Assembly (NCBI RefSeq): GCF_024679245.1
Contig: NC_090173.1
Coordinates: 29,452,660 to 29,516,659 of the forward strand
DNA from: Pseudorasbora parva
Taxonomy: Eukaryota > Chordata > Actinopteri > Cypriniformes > Gobionidae
Reading direction: 5' to 3'
DNA: 64,000 nt
Shown: piece by piece, positions 14,036 to 25,464 of the stretch
How the letters are laid out: every line of letters begins with the position of its first letter
Position numbering within the stretch: the first letter of the stretch is position 1
Program-made: the position numbers and the translations under genes
The notes under the pieces: generated by a model
Database searches by the model: none
Seen by the model: only the letters and a program-made list of their open reading frames with translations
Told to the model about the DNA's origin: nothing

Positions 14036-15040
14036 AAAAAACGGATGTACATGATGACAGAAAGTAGATTTGTGAACTGTCCTTTTCAATACAATACAGA
14101 CAATATGTAGAGTCCCTAGAATTTGTCTGTTTTTCATTCTCTAATACAAAGAATAGCCATTCACCAAGTGTGCCTTAGTAAAAAAGGTGGCTTTACAACA
14201 CAGCTTGCTTTCCACTCAATCTCTCTTGTCAGTTTAAAGACGAATTAAATCTCTATGGACTAAATAGTTAACCAGTCAACATTGTCAATATTGGCATTTC
14301 TTCACATCACTTTTGATCCTGAGCTGAGCTCAGAGACTCACAGCTTTCCATCACGTTTACGCCATCTTGGCTGAGAAGAAGATTTTCTGCGCCAATAACT
14401 ATCTCTCAATTTACATCCCTCGTCCCTTCCAAGTAAATCCTGTCAGGATTCAAGAGCGCTCGCTCCTTTATTGCCTTGGAGATAGTAACGCAATTTAACA
14501 CCACCACTACCACCACCACGGAAAATGAAAATAATAAAATCCACAGAAGAGGTTTCTACATCACACACACACAGAACGTGGAATTCAATCTGGATCTGTG
14601 CGACTGCGGCACATAAGATGCAAAGTCTTACAGACATTATTTCCATTACTATACGATAAAAGAAAAAAAAAGAAAAAACAACAACAATTTTTATGGCTTC
14701 TCATTCACAATTCTATTTCTCAGGCTACAGTTGTGCTTAGGCAAGGTTTCAACAAATTTCTGCCAAACACTCTTCCCTGTCAGGCTTTGGGAGGTCTAGA
14801 GTCTATCAAACACTTCCAGTCCTCCTGGTTTTTAATCCACAGCGGCAAGCCGTGGAGATTAAAGGAAATGAACACAAAGGTACAGCATCCATCTTTTACT
14901 CGCAGTGCTGACGTCCTTATTTAAGCAGCTGCTACTCTCAGTTTTCGGTTCCTGAAAAAGGCAGGTTGGCATTAGTCAACCAGAATACCTTTCTCATGCT
15001 GGCAAAAGGCTGGTGTTTTTTTCTTTTTCTTTTTTAAGTC
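14036..15040. other. Unassigned sequence
   Basis: No recognisable gene. The frame at 14598-14924 has no family motif, and no transposon ends were seen. Confidence 0.4.
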
Positions 15041-15418
15041 ACTGGAAGACAAACAAGGACATACAAAAGTGAAAATGCCATTTATTCACTCCCATGTCAC
15101 GCTCCAAACCCATTTGACTTTCTCTCTTTGGTAGACGCAAAAGAAGATGTTATGCAGAATGACAAAGCTGCTCTTTTTTTCCATATAATTAAAGTGAATT
15201 AATTGATCAAGCTCCAAAAACAATTAAAAAAAGCCCATAAAAAAGAATCACAGAACAAGTTTAAACGACTATATTCCGAGTCTTCTGATGTACTTAAATA
15301 GCTTTGACTTAAATGAATGTGTTATTTAATGGAACCTTTTAAAATATGGAGAAAAGGCTAAAAGAATAAAATAAACCAACTCAAACTGGTTTGGAACCAC
15401 ATGAGGGTGAGTAGATTA
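15041..15418 (+). repeat. Dispersed repeat, copy B (uninterrupted)
   Basis: Full-length counterpart of copy A. It ends near GGTTTGGAACCACATGAGGG followed by TGAGTAGA, a phrase typical of the right arm of the GTTAGTTCACCC family (compare 58.69-58.73 kb). The right terminus is replaced by a GATAT-rich array. It supplies the empty-site reference for the transposon at 12403-13953. Confidence 0.7.
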
Positions 15419-15422
15419 CATT

Positions 15423-15616
15423 TTGATATGATATATATGATATATGATTGATATGATATGATACTATTATGTGATATGATATATGATATATGCTTTGATA
15501 GATGATATGAGATACGATGATATGATATATGTGATATGATTGATATATGATATGATATATGATTGATGATATTATATGAAATATGATATGATATGAGACA
15601 TATGATATATCATATG
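15423..15616. repeat. Imperfect GATAT/ATGAT array
   Basis: About 190 bp of degenerate repeats built from GATAT, GATATGAT and ATATGATTGAT. The minus-strand frame rich in Tyr, His, Ile and Ser across it is a by-product of the repeat. Confidence 0.9.
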
Positions 15617-16920
15617 AGAGTAGCATGCTGGCAAAAGGCTTTTTTGTTATGCTTTGTTTTTTAAAACACATTTCTGGTAGAATTTCTTAGCGCAGATATA
15701 AATAGATAAATTAAGAGAACAGAGGAGCGATTTAAAATAGCATAGCTGCACTCCTGCAACTTTTTCTGCTGCTAAAATAAATAGAGGACCTTTCTGACCC
15801 CAACGCTACTAATGAACACACGTTTGTAAGTGATGTTATTGCAAACAGCTTGGGCAGCAAGAGCTCGGCATGCTGTCTGAGCATGCTGGAATATCAATTG
15901 TTGCCGCATTACACACCATGCCATTAACATCCTGACATGCTTTCCACTTCAAGTCAGCAAGCAGTAATTTCAGCGCATTTTACCGCCCTGTCCTTGCGAT
16001 TCGAATCAGCTTAAACACTATGCAAATACAGGAGAGGGCAGCTTTGATGCTCTCCGTGCCCACAATTCCAATACTGGAATCAAACACGTGGTTGGAGGAG
16101 AGCTGACATTGTGTGCCCGAAGGGTTAGTGTCAATAACTCTTTCAGCGGACGGGCGGGGGGGTTTCGTGCAGACTTGGAGGCTAAAATGCATATGGATGA
16201 CATGTGACTGATTTGTTGACTGATTTGCATAAAACAGAATGTTTTCCTTTTAATTAATCAACTTGTTGACAACAGATGGAGTGGAGTGTTTTGAAGACGC
16301 GGCGCTGATGACTACAACAGAGCGGCTTTGTTTGCTCTCAGCTATTAAGAATCACTGGATCACAAAACATTCCACACAATTTCAGTCCTAATAAGTGGAT
16401 TATAACTCTGCGTGGCCAAGGGACTTCCCATATATATATATATGGATTATGGCTTGAGTATGAAGCTGGTCAGGTTAATTGATTGTCTGAAATGAAAACA
16501 GCATCATAAATCAAGTCCCACTAGTTCATGTCACTCAGAAAATGACAAATTACACAGATAATATACATGAATCATTAGACTAAGTATGCCAGTGACAGGT
16601 ACTGTGCAATTTACCATGTTATTTACAAGGTACTTTCAAGAATACTAATAGCAAATATTAAAAAAACCTACGGAAATACAATGGTATCTTGGATTTTTTT
16701 TTATAAGTGATAAAATCCCATTTAAAATCCTATTTTAATATACATGTACCATCATTTGACTAAATACTGTGGTGGTTCCATCTATATGGTGAAGTTTGGT
16801 ACAATAACCATGGTACACTTTTGTAGGTTACTGAATGACTACCATTATCACTGACTGTGGTATTTACATTGTACATTAACAAAGTATTATCACGTTAAGT
16901 ATTATTATTATTATTTTTAA

Positions 16921-16923
<3 letters not shown>
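15617..16923. other. Unassigned sequence
   Basis: 15.83-16.33 kb is less AT-rich and not visibly repetitive, and may include conserved noncoding DNA. The overlapping minus-strand frames at 15980-16230 have no domain. Nothing firmer can be said. Confidence 0.4.

Positions 16924-16925
<2 letters not shown>

Positions 16926-17015
<90 letters not shown>
16926..17015. repeat. (TA)n microsatellite
   Basis: About 90 bp of uninterrupted TA. Confidence 0.97.
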
Positions 17016-17016
<1 letters not shown>

Positions 17017-20001
17017 CCTGAGGTTGCACAGGCTAGCCCGACTATAGATGATTTGGCTGGCCACTAGTCATGGATCCTATGACTGCAGTTTGCCTTTGCT
17101 TTAAAATAGAAGAAATACTAATCAAGGCGCAAACTGCGTGTCACAAGCTTTGTGTAGCATATTTGGAATGATTCAAAAGTGAACCTGGAGTGCTTTGCAT
17201 TCACAGCACATTATAAACAAACTGTGCTGGCACTGCGGACATCTCAGATGGTCTGGGTTCATTCGAAGTGTTCACGAACAAGCCAAAATTCCTGCAAAAC
17301 ACTCTAAATCTGATGCTTCGCCCACAGGCTGACAAAAACTACAAGTGAGTGTGACATGACTGTTTCTGTTTTTTTTTGTTTTTCATTAAAACGGAATGCA
17401 AGCAGTATGATTCAATGTCACAATTTTAGGTTCAAAATGTACATGAAACTACGAGAGATAGTATATTGAAGTTCCAGTAACTGGTCTCTTTTTCTTTTGG
17501 GTTTCTCATTATTTTTAATCATATTTTTTTTCCCTTCTGTAGTTCAACTCAAATGACCCTGCAGTGTGACAAATGAATTTTTAAAAGTACAAATATCCCA
17601 TGCAGTCTTTCAATTAATATGAGGACATTAAAACGGCATGCATAAAAACTAATTAGCTAAATGCTGCAGAAAAATACATCAGGACATGACGATTTTTCAA
17701 AAGTGTTTCATGTCAACTAGCAAAATTAGCGTAATCATGAAAGCCCTAATATAATCATGGTGCAAAATGCAACTTGTAATGTCAACTTGTAATTCATACT
17801 CTTTGATAACCAAAATTGCTATTTGTCAGAGCTACACTTGGAATTCCACTCCGTTCCCCACAGTGTTTTCCCTTTCTCTCCCTTCAGCTTAGTCCTTAGT
17901 AAGGACAAAGGCGAAAGACTCAGCCCCAAAAGTGATCACTACGGACCAGGAGATGGCAGTGATAACAAAGAAAGCACTACTCTCAGCTGCTCCACACCTC
18001 CTCTCAGCTCTCAGTCAATTCATATCACATAATGAGAAAACGCCCTGTGTTTGCTCATCGGCTTTCTTCAAATGAAATAACTGATGATTGTTTAACCACC
18101 TTTATCATCAAAATGACACATTAAAGTCTCCAACCCAAAGCACACTGTCGTCATTAACAAAGCAGACTGCGGATCATCAGGGGTTTTTGTTTAAAAAAAT
18201 GTCAGGTTATAGTCGAGACAGACTTACAAAGTCTTTGTTGAAAGAAAGGGAAAGCCAGCATACATACAAACTAACATATTAACGCGACACATTGCTTTAC
18301 AATCTTCAACACAGCTCAACAATTTAAAATATCACATTCTACCTCAAAAACCTTTGCATATTTTGCTTATGTATGTGTAACGCACTACTTAACAGGATAG
18401 TTCACCTTCACACTTCATGTCATTCAAAACCCGTTTGACTTTCTTATTCCCTGAATAACACAAGAATATATTTAGAAGAATGTGCAAGTTCCCATTTTCC
18501 ATTCAAATGAACAGCATCTCTGGTACTCATCTGCTCTACCTGTATTGAAAAAAAGCAGCTTGGACATTCTGCTACATATCTAATATTTAACAACATAAGG
18601 GCATTTTAAATCATGATTTAATATTTCATGTTTAGCTGAAGCCTGAAACCGACAGCTATAAAGTCTCTCAAAGGTTTAAATGTAGATTTGAACACGAAAC
18701 GCCCTGGTGGCTTGAGTTTTGAAGAACTAAATAATGTATTTTGAGCCACAAGCAATAAGTGCACGAAGGCATCTGAACACAAATCACGCCTTGAACACAT
18801 CTGTGATATGCATCACAATGCGGAGGGGTTTCTTTTCGCCCTCCTCATCTGCAAAAACCAAACATTCCCTTTATCTAGAAAACCTGCTCACTTCTCCACA
18901 GGGATAAAAGTGACAGGGGAGATTAAAAAAAGATAACCAAGGCAGAACAAATAAAAGTCACAGAAACGGGACAAGTAGAAGATGACGCCGACAGTCACCA
19001 GTGGAGCTGTAATGGCCATGAAACAACCGTGAAAAGGTGAAAGCAACTGTCATAGCAACAGTACGAACAATGGTGTAACAGGAATGGTTTACTCAAAAGT
19101 GAAAATTCTGTCATCATTTACTCAGACTCATGACTTTTTTTTTTCATTCTGTTTTTTTCTCCACAAAAATAGACATTTTTAAAGAAAATTTACAAAGATC
19201 TTGCCATATATCATCCTCAGCGGTCATGTGAATTCTTGAATTTATCATTTCACCATGCCTAGACCTCAAATGCAATGGTGCCCAAACTGCCAATGCTTAG
19301 TGTTTGAAGATAAGAGTGACAATTGCAGAGTGATAAATAAAAAATATAGTGAAGATGCTGTTACTTTTGTGATCTCCAGCCATTGGTGTCGCATAGAAAA
19401 GAAAACATTTTTTATTTTGGATTCATCTTTGGGTCAGGTTGGTATCCCCATGATGTTTCTGCCAATGTCCAATTTGTACATCCCCTTCAGCAGATGGTGG
19501 AGATGTCTGAAGAGCCAGCAGAGGAGCCGAAGCTGGCAGTGGTTCAGATACCCACCCCAGCACCATGTTTTCAGGCACAAAGAAGCGGCCCGCAGTTGGG
19601 CAGCAGGCATGGAGTGCACAGAGTCTGCTGATGCCCAGCTCTCCTCACTGGCACACACAAAAGGCTTCCTCAGAAGCAGTGACTGACCATGACGAACAGT
19701 GGGTCCTCTGAAAGACCCCACAGTGTCAGACTAATACATGGTCTGTCAAACGCTAATGTCTCATTTTCTGGAAAAGCTGTGTCCGTCATGGTTAACAGTC
19801 ATGTAAAAAAAAACATAAAAGGTTCATTAATGCATGAACATTACTGTAGACTATTGGGACTCATTCGCTAACCACATAGCATGCAACCTGTGTGCAAACA
19901 TTTTCACAGAATTATAATTAATCCTTAAAAGGGTCATGGACTTGCTTTAAAAAAAAATTGTATACTGTTGTCTGCAGTCAACTTAAGATGTTTGCGTGGT
20001 T
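17016..20001. other. Mostly unassigned sequence with two MITE scraps
   Basis: At about 18388-18455, TTAA followed by CAGGATAGTTCACC and CAAAACCCGTTTGACTTTC is a one-ended fragment of the GTTAGTTCACCC family. At about 19088-19135, GTTTACTCAAAAGTGAAAAT and TCATCATTTACTCA are another scrap. The frame at 19255-19686 starts with ATG and has a CPNC pair, but no known domain or splice framework supports a gene. Confidence 0.5.
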
Positions 20002-20005
20002 TTAA

Positions 20006-20657
20006 AGCTACACTATGTATTTTTTCTGTCCGCTAGAGGGCACGTATTCGAAACAAAGGCGTAGTTTGATGACGCCGAGTTTGACCGCAGATTTTCGGGA
20101 CATGGTTTTCACCTCACAGCCAGTGGAAAAGAATTGGGTTAGGACTTCATCATGCAGAAATCATGTTCATGGATGCAGTTATTAACGTTACTGCAGTGTG
20201 AAGTAGAGTAGGACCGAATGTTGAAGGAGCTAAGCAAGGCCGCTAGGTCGATTTTTACGCAAACACACGGCTCATGAGCAGTGGGACTTTTATTATGATG
20301 GGACACAGTCGCCGGCGGCATTTTCGCTTTTCCGGTCATGAGTATGAGGTAACAGTTCTGTTTATCATATTAGATAAATTTAAGTTACTCTGTGCGTTCG
20401 CTCGGTGGCTGCTGTGACACTAGTTGCACACTGCTAGGAGTAAAGCATTTCTGCCAAAACGGAAACTGAGGGAAACACAGATATGACGCAATTGACAGGC
20501 GACTCCCTTAGACATTCTGGCTCCTTGGTTAAAATAGCAATTTTCTCACAATTTACAAATAGTTGGAAATTTTTTGGATATTGCAAGAACTCAAATGAAC
20601 AAAATATATAACACTGGCCTGGTGGTTTTGGGATATTTTACTGCAAAAATACTGCAT
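20006..20657. mobile_element. Non-autonomous DNA element with CTACACTATGTA end
   Basis: TTAA (20002-20005) precedes AGCTACACTATGTATTTTTT. The next phrase, CCGCTAGAGGGCAC then GGCGTAGTTTGATGACG, resembles 12.42-12.48 kb (GGCCACTAGGGATCAC, then GACGTACTTTGATGACG), so the two elements are related. The right end is inferred at ATTTTACTGCAAAAATACTG and CATAGCAT, which is degenerate, and no second TTAA remains. There is no transposase. The minus-strand frame at 20139-20339 has no assignable function. Confidence 0.55.
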
Positions 20658-21084
20658 AGCATACATACAAACAAGGTAATGATGAACAAGTGTAATAGGC
20701 TATTTTCTACACTGGTTTTGAGACTCTCTCCTAGAATGTTTTTTTATGGACGTGCCAGGTGCCACACTGAAGTAAACGGCCACTGCTATGATTGGATAAG
20801 GTTTGCATATTATAGCTTCGGCTCCCACGTAAGTACACGTGAGGAATTGCTTTGAAAGCGTCTGGGAAAACAGCAACCGGAATGATTCGCCCACAGGGCT
20901 CGCAAAATGTCTTTATCAAAGAAACGCAATGATTTCTCTTATATCCACCCGCAATTAATTGGAATGTAACTTTTTATTACTTGGCCCACCCGATAGTTGG
21001 CTATAACTATGAATGGTGCATCACAAACACACATGCACAAGCCTCACTGCAGTGTCAGACAAATCAGCATGTTCAAAACTTCTG
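20658..21084. other. Unassigned sequence left of the LINE
   Basis: Short stretch without a recognisable gene or element ends. Confidence 0.4.
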
Positions 21085-21501
21085 CGATTGTTGGGACTCC
21101 TGGCTCCTGGCTGATTGAGGCTCCTGGCTGATTGATTGTTCCTGATCGATTGCTCCTGTCTGTCTGCCTGCTGCTGCTGCCACCACAGTGTTTGTAGCTC
21201 TGTATAGCTGTGTTTGAATCTCTATTTGATATATTTTCTTTGTAATTTACACTGCTAAATATAACTTACTCATCACCATATAGTGTTTAATATAGCCTAT
21301 CAATTTAAATTTGACATTACTAGCTTTTAATCTAAATCACTACCACACGTTAGCTTTTCGCTAGCCTGGTAGCTTTCCATCCCAGCATCCAGGTCTCCTG
21401 TTTTCTGAGTTCTATAGACAACTGTGGTGAGTTGGATTATTAAAAAGACTCCATCAGACAACTGTGGTAAGTTTTGGATTCATCAACAAATACGGTAAGC
21501 C

Positions 21502-22362
21502 ATGTCTTCTTCTCCTGTCATTGTCACTTGCACTGCATGCTACATGTTTAGCATATCTATCTCCGTTGGCGAACAGGGCTTCACATGTGATAAATGTAAG
21601 GAATTAATCAGGCTGACGGAGAAGATTTCAGATTTAGAGACACGCATCCAAGCTTTATGTGAGAGTAGTGAGAATGTAACAGCTTTAGATACTGCTTTGG
21701 ATGCGACTAGCTTAGTGAACACTCATTGTTTGGTTCCGGCTGAGCCCGCGCAGCAGGGCTGGGTGACGATGAGAAAGCATAGTCGCGGATCAAAAAACCA
21801 CTCTTCCGTTCCGATTAGAACATCAAACAGGTTCTCCCCACTCAGTGACGCACCCACTGAGGATCCTGTTGAAAGTGCCCTAGTTATTGGCGATTCTATT
21901 ACACGGAATGTGAAAATAGAGACACCAGCCACCATAGTCACATGTTTACCGGGAGCCAGAGCGCCTGACATCAAAGCAAATTTAAAAGTGCTGGCTAAAG
22001 CTAATCGTAAATTCTCTAAGATTATTATTCACGTTGGCACTAATGATGTTCGACTTCGCCAGTCGGAGATCACCAAAATTAACATTAAAGAGGTGTGTAA
22101 ACTCGCAAGTACGATGTCAAAAGCCGTATATTTCTCTGGTCCTCTCCCCGCGAAAAGGAGTGATGAAATAGTTAGCAGATTATCATCACTCAATGGCTGG
22201 TTGTCTAAGTGGTGTCTGCAAAATAACATAGGGTTCATAGACAATTGGAAAAGTTTTTGGGGCAGACCTGACCTGTTGAAGATGGACGGCATTCATCCCT
22301 CCTGGGCTGGTGCTGCTCTTCTCTCTAGTAATTTGGCACATAGTCTTAGAGCTAAACCTTGA
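21502..22362 (+). CDS. LINE ORF1: zinc-finger and SGNH-hydrolase (esterase) protein
   Basis: 286 codons from an ATG in fair context (AGCCATGT). The N-terminus has paired cysteines C10-x2-C13 and C29-x2-C32, a zinc-binding finger arrangement, followed by a heptad-like helix (LTEKISDLETRIQAL, about residues 38-52) that could self-associate. From about residue 125 there is an SGNH hydrolase domain: block I GDSIT with the nucleophile Ser132, block III GTND with Asn181, and block V DGIHP with Asp262 and His265. All catalytic residues are present. In CR1/L2-group LINEs ORF1 is an RNA-binding partner of retrotransposition and the esterase is thought to act on lipid or membrane contacts; that role is known of the family, not seen here. 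The frame ends in TGA and stays open in the same register into ORF2. Confidence 0.88.
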   Translation: MSSSPVIVTCTACYMFSISISVGEQGFTCDKCKELIRLTEKISDLETRIQALCESSENVTALDTALDATSLVNTHCLVPAEPAQQGWVTMRKHSRGSKNHSSVPIRTSNRFSPLSDAPTEDPVESALVIGDSITRNVKIETPATIVTCLPGARAPDIKANLKVLAKANRKFSKIIIHVGTNDVRLRQSEITKINIKEVCKLASTMSKAVYFSGPLPAKRSDEIVSRLSSLNGWLSKWCLQNNIGFIDNWKSFWGRPDLLKMDGIHPSWAGAALLSSNLAHSLRAKP

Positions 22363-25275
22363 CTCACTGGGGCCCAGGTCAGGAAGCAGACAAACTGGCT
22401 AAACCAACCGTCTGCTAGCTGTCTCACGTCACCAAAGTCAGCTAAATCCCAGCACATAGAGACTCTTTCACCTAGATATTATCACATAGAGACTGTGTCT
22501 GTTCCCCGAATTAGTAAATACAAAAAAACATCAAAACCATTCAACAGTAAAAATTTAATTGATGTCCAACAAAAACAAATAAACAACAGATATAATACGG
22601 ATGAACAATTGATAAAGCTTGGGTTGCTGAATATTCGATCCCTTTCGCCAAAAACGCTTGTTGTCAATGATATGATTATAGATCATAACTTAGATGTGCT
22701 GTGTTTGACAGAAACCTGGCTAAAACCTGATGATTACATTACTTTAAATGAGTGCACCCCCCGAGATTATTGTTACAAACATGAGCCACGTCTGAAAGGT
22801 AAAGGGGGAGGTGTGGCTGTAATTTATAATAATATTTTCAGTATTACTCAGAAGTCTAGTTTCAAATATAATTCCTTTGAAGTTTTGGTGCTTTATGTAA
22901 CGCTGTGTAGTGTAAATGATAACTCCCTTCTGACATTTGTGTTGGCTACTGTATACAGGCCACCAGGGCACAATACAGACTTTATCAAAGAATTTGGTGG
23001 TTTTGTATCGGAGTTAGTATTAGCTGTAGATAAAGTACTAATTGTTGGGGATTTTAATATCCACGTAGACAATGAAAAAGACGCATTGGGATTGGCATTT
23101 AGAGACATTCTAAACTCTATTGGAGTTAGACAACACGTATCAGGACCCACTCATCGCCTTAATCATACTTTAGATCTAATAATGTCACATGGAATAAATG
23201 TTGATACTGTTAAAATTCTGCAGCAGAGCGATGACATCTCAGATCATTACCTAATATCATGTATACTTAATTTACCTAAGGCTGCAAAGCCATCCCCTCG
23301 CTTCAAATATGGCAGGACGATAACCGCTGCGACTAAAGATTGCTTTGTACGTAATCTTCCTCATCAGTTCCATCTCCTCAGCATTACAGATAGCCAAGAT
23401 GAACTTGATGCTGCAACCGAAACTATTGACTCTCTCCTTACTAGCACTTTAGACATAGTTGCTCCCCGGCGCTTAAAGAAGATTAAAGCAATTAATCCAA
23501 CGCCGTGGTACAACGAGCACACTCGGGCCCTTAAAACAGCAGCCAGAAAAATTGAGCGCAGCTGGAAGAAAACAAAACTAGAGGTTTTTCGCAATTTGTG
23601 GATAGAGAGCATGATTGCATACAGAAAGGCCATAAAAACTGCTAGATCTGCTTATTTCTCATCTCTTTTAGAAGAAAACAAACACAACCCTAAGTATTTA
23701 TTCGATACAGTGGCTAAATTATCAAAAAATAAAGCTTCAGCTTCTGATGTTTGTAAACAACACAGCAGTAATGACTTTATGAACTTCTTTACTAGTAAGA
23801 TTGATAATATTAGGAATAAAATTATAACCATGCAGCCGTCTATTACAGTATCACTTCAGACAGAGCACTGCAGGGTCACTGAGGAAAAATTACACTCATT
23901 CACTGCTATAGGAGGAGAAGAACTGGCTAAACTTGTAAAATCATCAAAATCAACAACATGTATGCTTGACCCTATACCGACTAGGCTATTAAAAGAGATA
24001 CTTCCAGAGGTCATAGATCCTCTGCTTAATATCATTAATTCATCTTTGACATTAGGATATGTACCGAAAACTTTTAAGTTGGCTATAATTAAACCACTTA
24101 TTAAAAAAACGCAACTTGATCCTAAAGAATTAGTCAATTACAGGCCAATCTCGAATCTACCGTTTCTATCAAAAATACTAGAAAAGGCCGTGTCTTCACA
24201 ATTATGTTCTTTTTTAGAAAGAAATGGTATATGTGAGGATTTCCAGTCAGGATTTAGACCGTATCATAGCACTGAGACTGCTCTAATTAGAGTTACAAAT
24301 GATTTACTCTTATCATCTGATCGTGGTTGTATCTCTCTATTAGTGTTACTCGATCTTAGCGCTGCATTTGATACTATCGATCACAATATTCTTCTGAATA
24401 GAATCGAAAATTATGTTGGCGTTAGTGGAACTGCTTTGGCATGGTTTAAATCGTACTTATCTGACCGTTATCAGTTTGTAGCAGTAAATGAAGAGATGTC
24501 ACACCGATCACAAGTTCAGTATGGGGTACCGCAAGGCTCAGTGTTAGGACCGTTGCTTTTCACCCTGTATATGCTACCACTGGGAGATATCATTAGGAAA
24601 CATGGCGTTAGTTTTCATTGTTATGCTGACGATACTCAGCTCTATATTTCCTCACGCCCGGATGAAACCTACCAATTCACAAGATTAACAGAATGCATAG
24701 CTGATATAAAAAATTGGATGAATAGTAATTTTCTGCAACTTAATTCAGATAAAACTGAATTTTTAATTATTGGACAGAAAAGCTCCACAAGTAGTAACCG
24801 AGAATACTGTCTAACACTTGATGACTGCTCTGTCAAGCCCTCGTCGTCAGTGAGGAACCTGGGTGTGCTCTTTGATACCAATCTTTCATTTGAAAGCCAC
24901 GTTTCTAGCATCTGTAAAACCGCATTCTATCATCTTAAAAATATGTCTAAATTACGGCACATGCTTTCAATGCAAAATGCTGAACAGTTAGTACATGCGT
25001 TCATGAGCTCAAGGCTAGATTATTGTAATGCTCTACTGGGTGGTTGCCCTGCTCGCTTAATAAACAAACTCCAGCTAGTCCAAAATGCAGCAGCTAGAGT
25101 TCTTACTAGAACCAGGAAGTATGATCATATTAGTCCAGTTCTGTCAACACTGCACTGGCTCCCTATTAAACATCGCATACATTTTAAAATCTTGCTTATT
25201 ACTTACAAAGCACTAAATAGTTTAGCTCCCCGGTACTTAAGCGAGCTCTTAACGCATTATACCCCATCACGTTGA
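22363..25275 (+). CDS. LINE ORF2: APE endonuclease and reverse transcriptase, cut short by a TGA
   Basis: The frame is open from the codon after the ORF1 stop. The endonuclease shows LLNIRSL (Asn codon 22630), TETWL (Glu 22711), VYRPP (Tyr 22954), GDFNIH (Asp 23050, Asn 23056) and SDH (23239-23247), so all expected catalytic residues are intact. The reverse transcriptase shows [36 protein letters not shown] (motif A, Asp 24352), [13 protein letters not shown] (motif B, about 24523) and CYADDTQLY (motif C, 24622-24633). A conserved C-terminal region ([31 protein letters not shown]) follows. The first in-frame ATG is at 22672, downstream of the catalytic Asn, so a start there would make a defective endonuclease. 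Translation must begin upstream, by readthrough of the ORF1 stop, reinitiation at a non-ATG codon such as GTG 22495, or an ATG lost in this copy. A TGA at 25273 removes the last 63 residues. Confidence 0.88.
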   Translation, partial: LTGAQVRKQTNWLNQPSASCLTSPKSAKSQHIETLSPRYYHIETVSVPRISKYKKTSKPFNSKNLIDVQQKQINNRYNTDEQLIKLGLLNIRSLSPKTLVVNDMIIDHNLDVLCLTETWLKPDDYITLNECTPRDYCYKHEPRLKGKGGGVAVIYNNIFSITQKSSFKYNSFEVLVLYVTLCSVNDNSLLTFVLATVYRPPGHNTDFIKEFGGFVSELVLAVDKVLIVGDFNIHVDNEKDALGLAFRDILNSIGVRQHVSGPTHRLNHTLDLIMSHGINVDTVKILQQSDDISDHYLISCILNLPKAAKPSPRFKYGRTITAATKDCFVRNLPHQFHLLSITDSQDELDAATETIDSLLTSTLDIVAPRRLKKIKAINPTPWYNEHTRALKTAARKIERSWKKTKLEVFRNLWIESMIAYRKAIKTARSAYFSSLLEENKHNPKYLFDTVAKLSKNKASASDVCKQHSSNDFMNFFTSKIDNIRNKIITMQPSITVSLQTEHCRVTEEKLHSFTAIGGEELAKLVKSSKSTTCMLDPIPTRLLKEILPEVIDPLLNIINSSLTLGYVPKTFKLAIIKPLIKKTQLDPKELVNYRPISNLPFLSKILEKAVSSQLCSFLERNGICEDFQSGFRPYHSTETALIRVTNDLLLSSDRGCISLLVLLDLSAAFDTIDHNILLNRIENYVGVSGTALAWFKSYLSDRYQFVAVNEEMSHRSQVQYGVPQGSVLGPLLFTLYMLPLGDIIRKHGVSFHCYADDTQLYISSRPDETYQFTRLTECIADIKNWMNSNFLQLNSDKTEFLIIGQKSSTSSNREYCLTLDDCSVKPSSSVRNLGVLFDTNLSFESHVSSICKTAFYHLKNMSKLRHMLSMQNAEQLVHAFMSSRLDYCNALLGGCPARLINKLQLVQNAAARVLTRTRKYDHISPVLSTLHWLPIKHRIHFKILLITYKALNSLAPRYLSELLTHYTPSR

Positions 25276-25464
25276 TTGCGGTCTCAAAACTCTGGCCAGT
25301 TGATAATACCTAGAATATCTAAATCAACTGCAGGCGGTCGATCATTTTCCTATTTAGCTCCTAAATTGTGGAATAGTCTTCCTAGCATTGTTCGGGAAGC
25401 AGACACACTCTGTCAGTTTAAATCTAGACTAAAAACACATCTCTTTACTATGGCATACACATAG
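25276..25464 (+). pseudogene. C-terminal tail of LINE ORF2, separated by a nonsense codon
   Basis: The same frame continues after the TGA at 25273-25275 for 63 codons to TAG. It includes GRSFSYLAPKLWNSLP and FKSRLKTHLF, the usual C-terminal ending of fish L2-type ORF2 proteins. The register is kept, so one base substitution, not an indel, separates it from the main ORF. Confidence 0.85.

Noticed and set aside
19255..19686. ATG-started frame with a CPNC pair, possibly a zinc-ribbon exon
   Set aside because: No second cysteine pair in proper spacing, no domain match, no credible donor site, and an overlapping frame of similar length on the same strand.
22495..22497. GTG as the definite start of LINE ORF2
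   Set aside because: The frame is open back to the ORF1 stop, so GTG 22495 is only one candidate. Eukaryotic use of GTG here is unproven.
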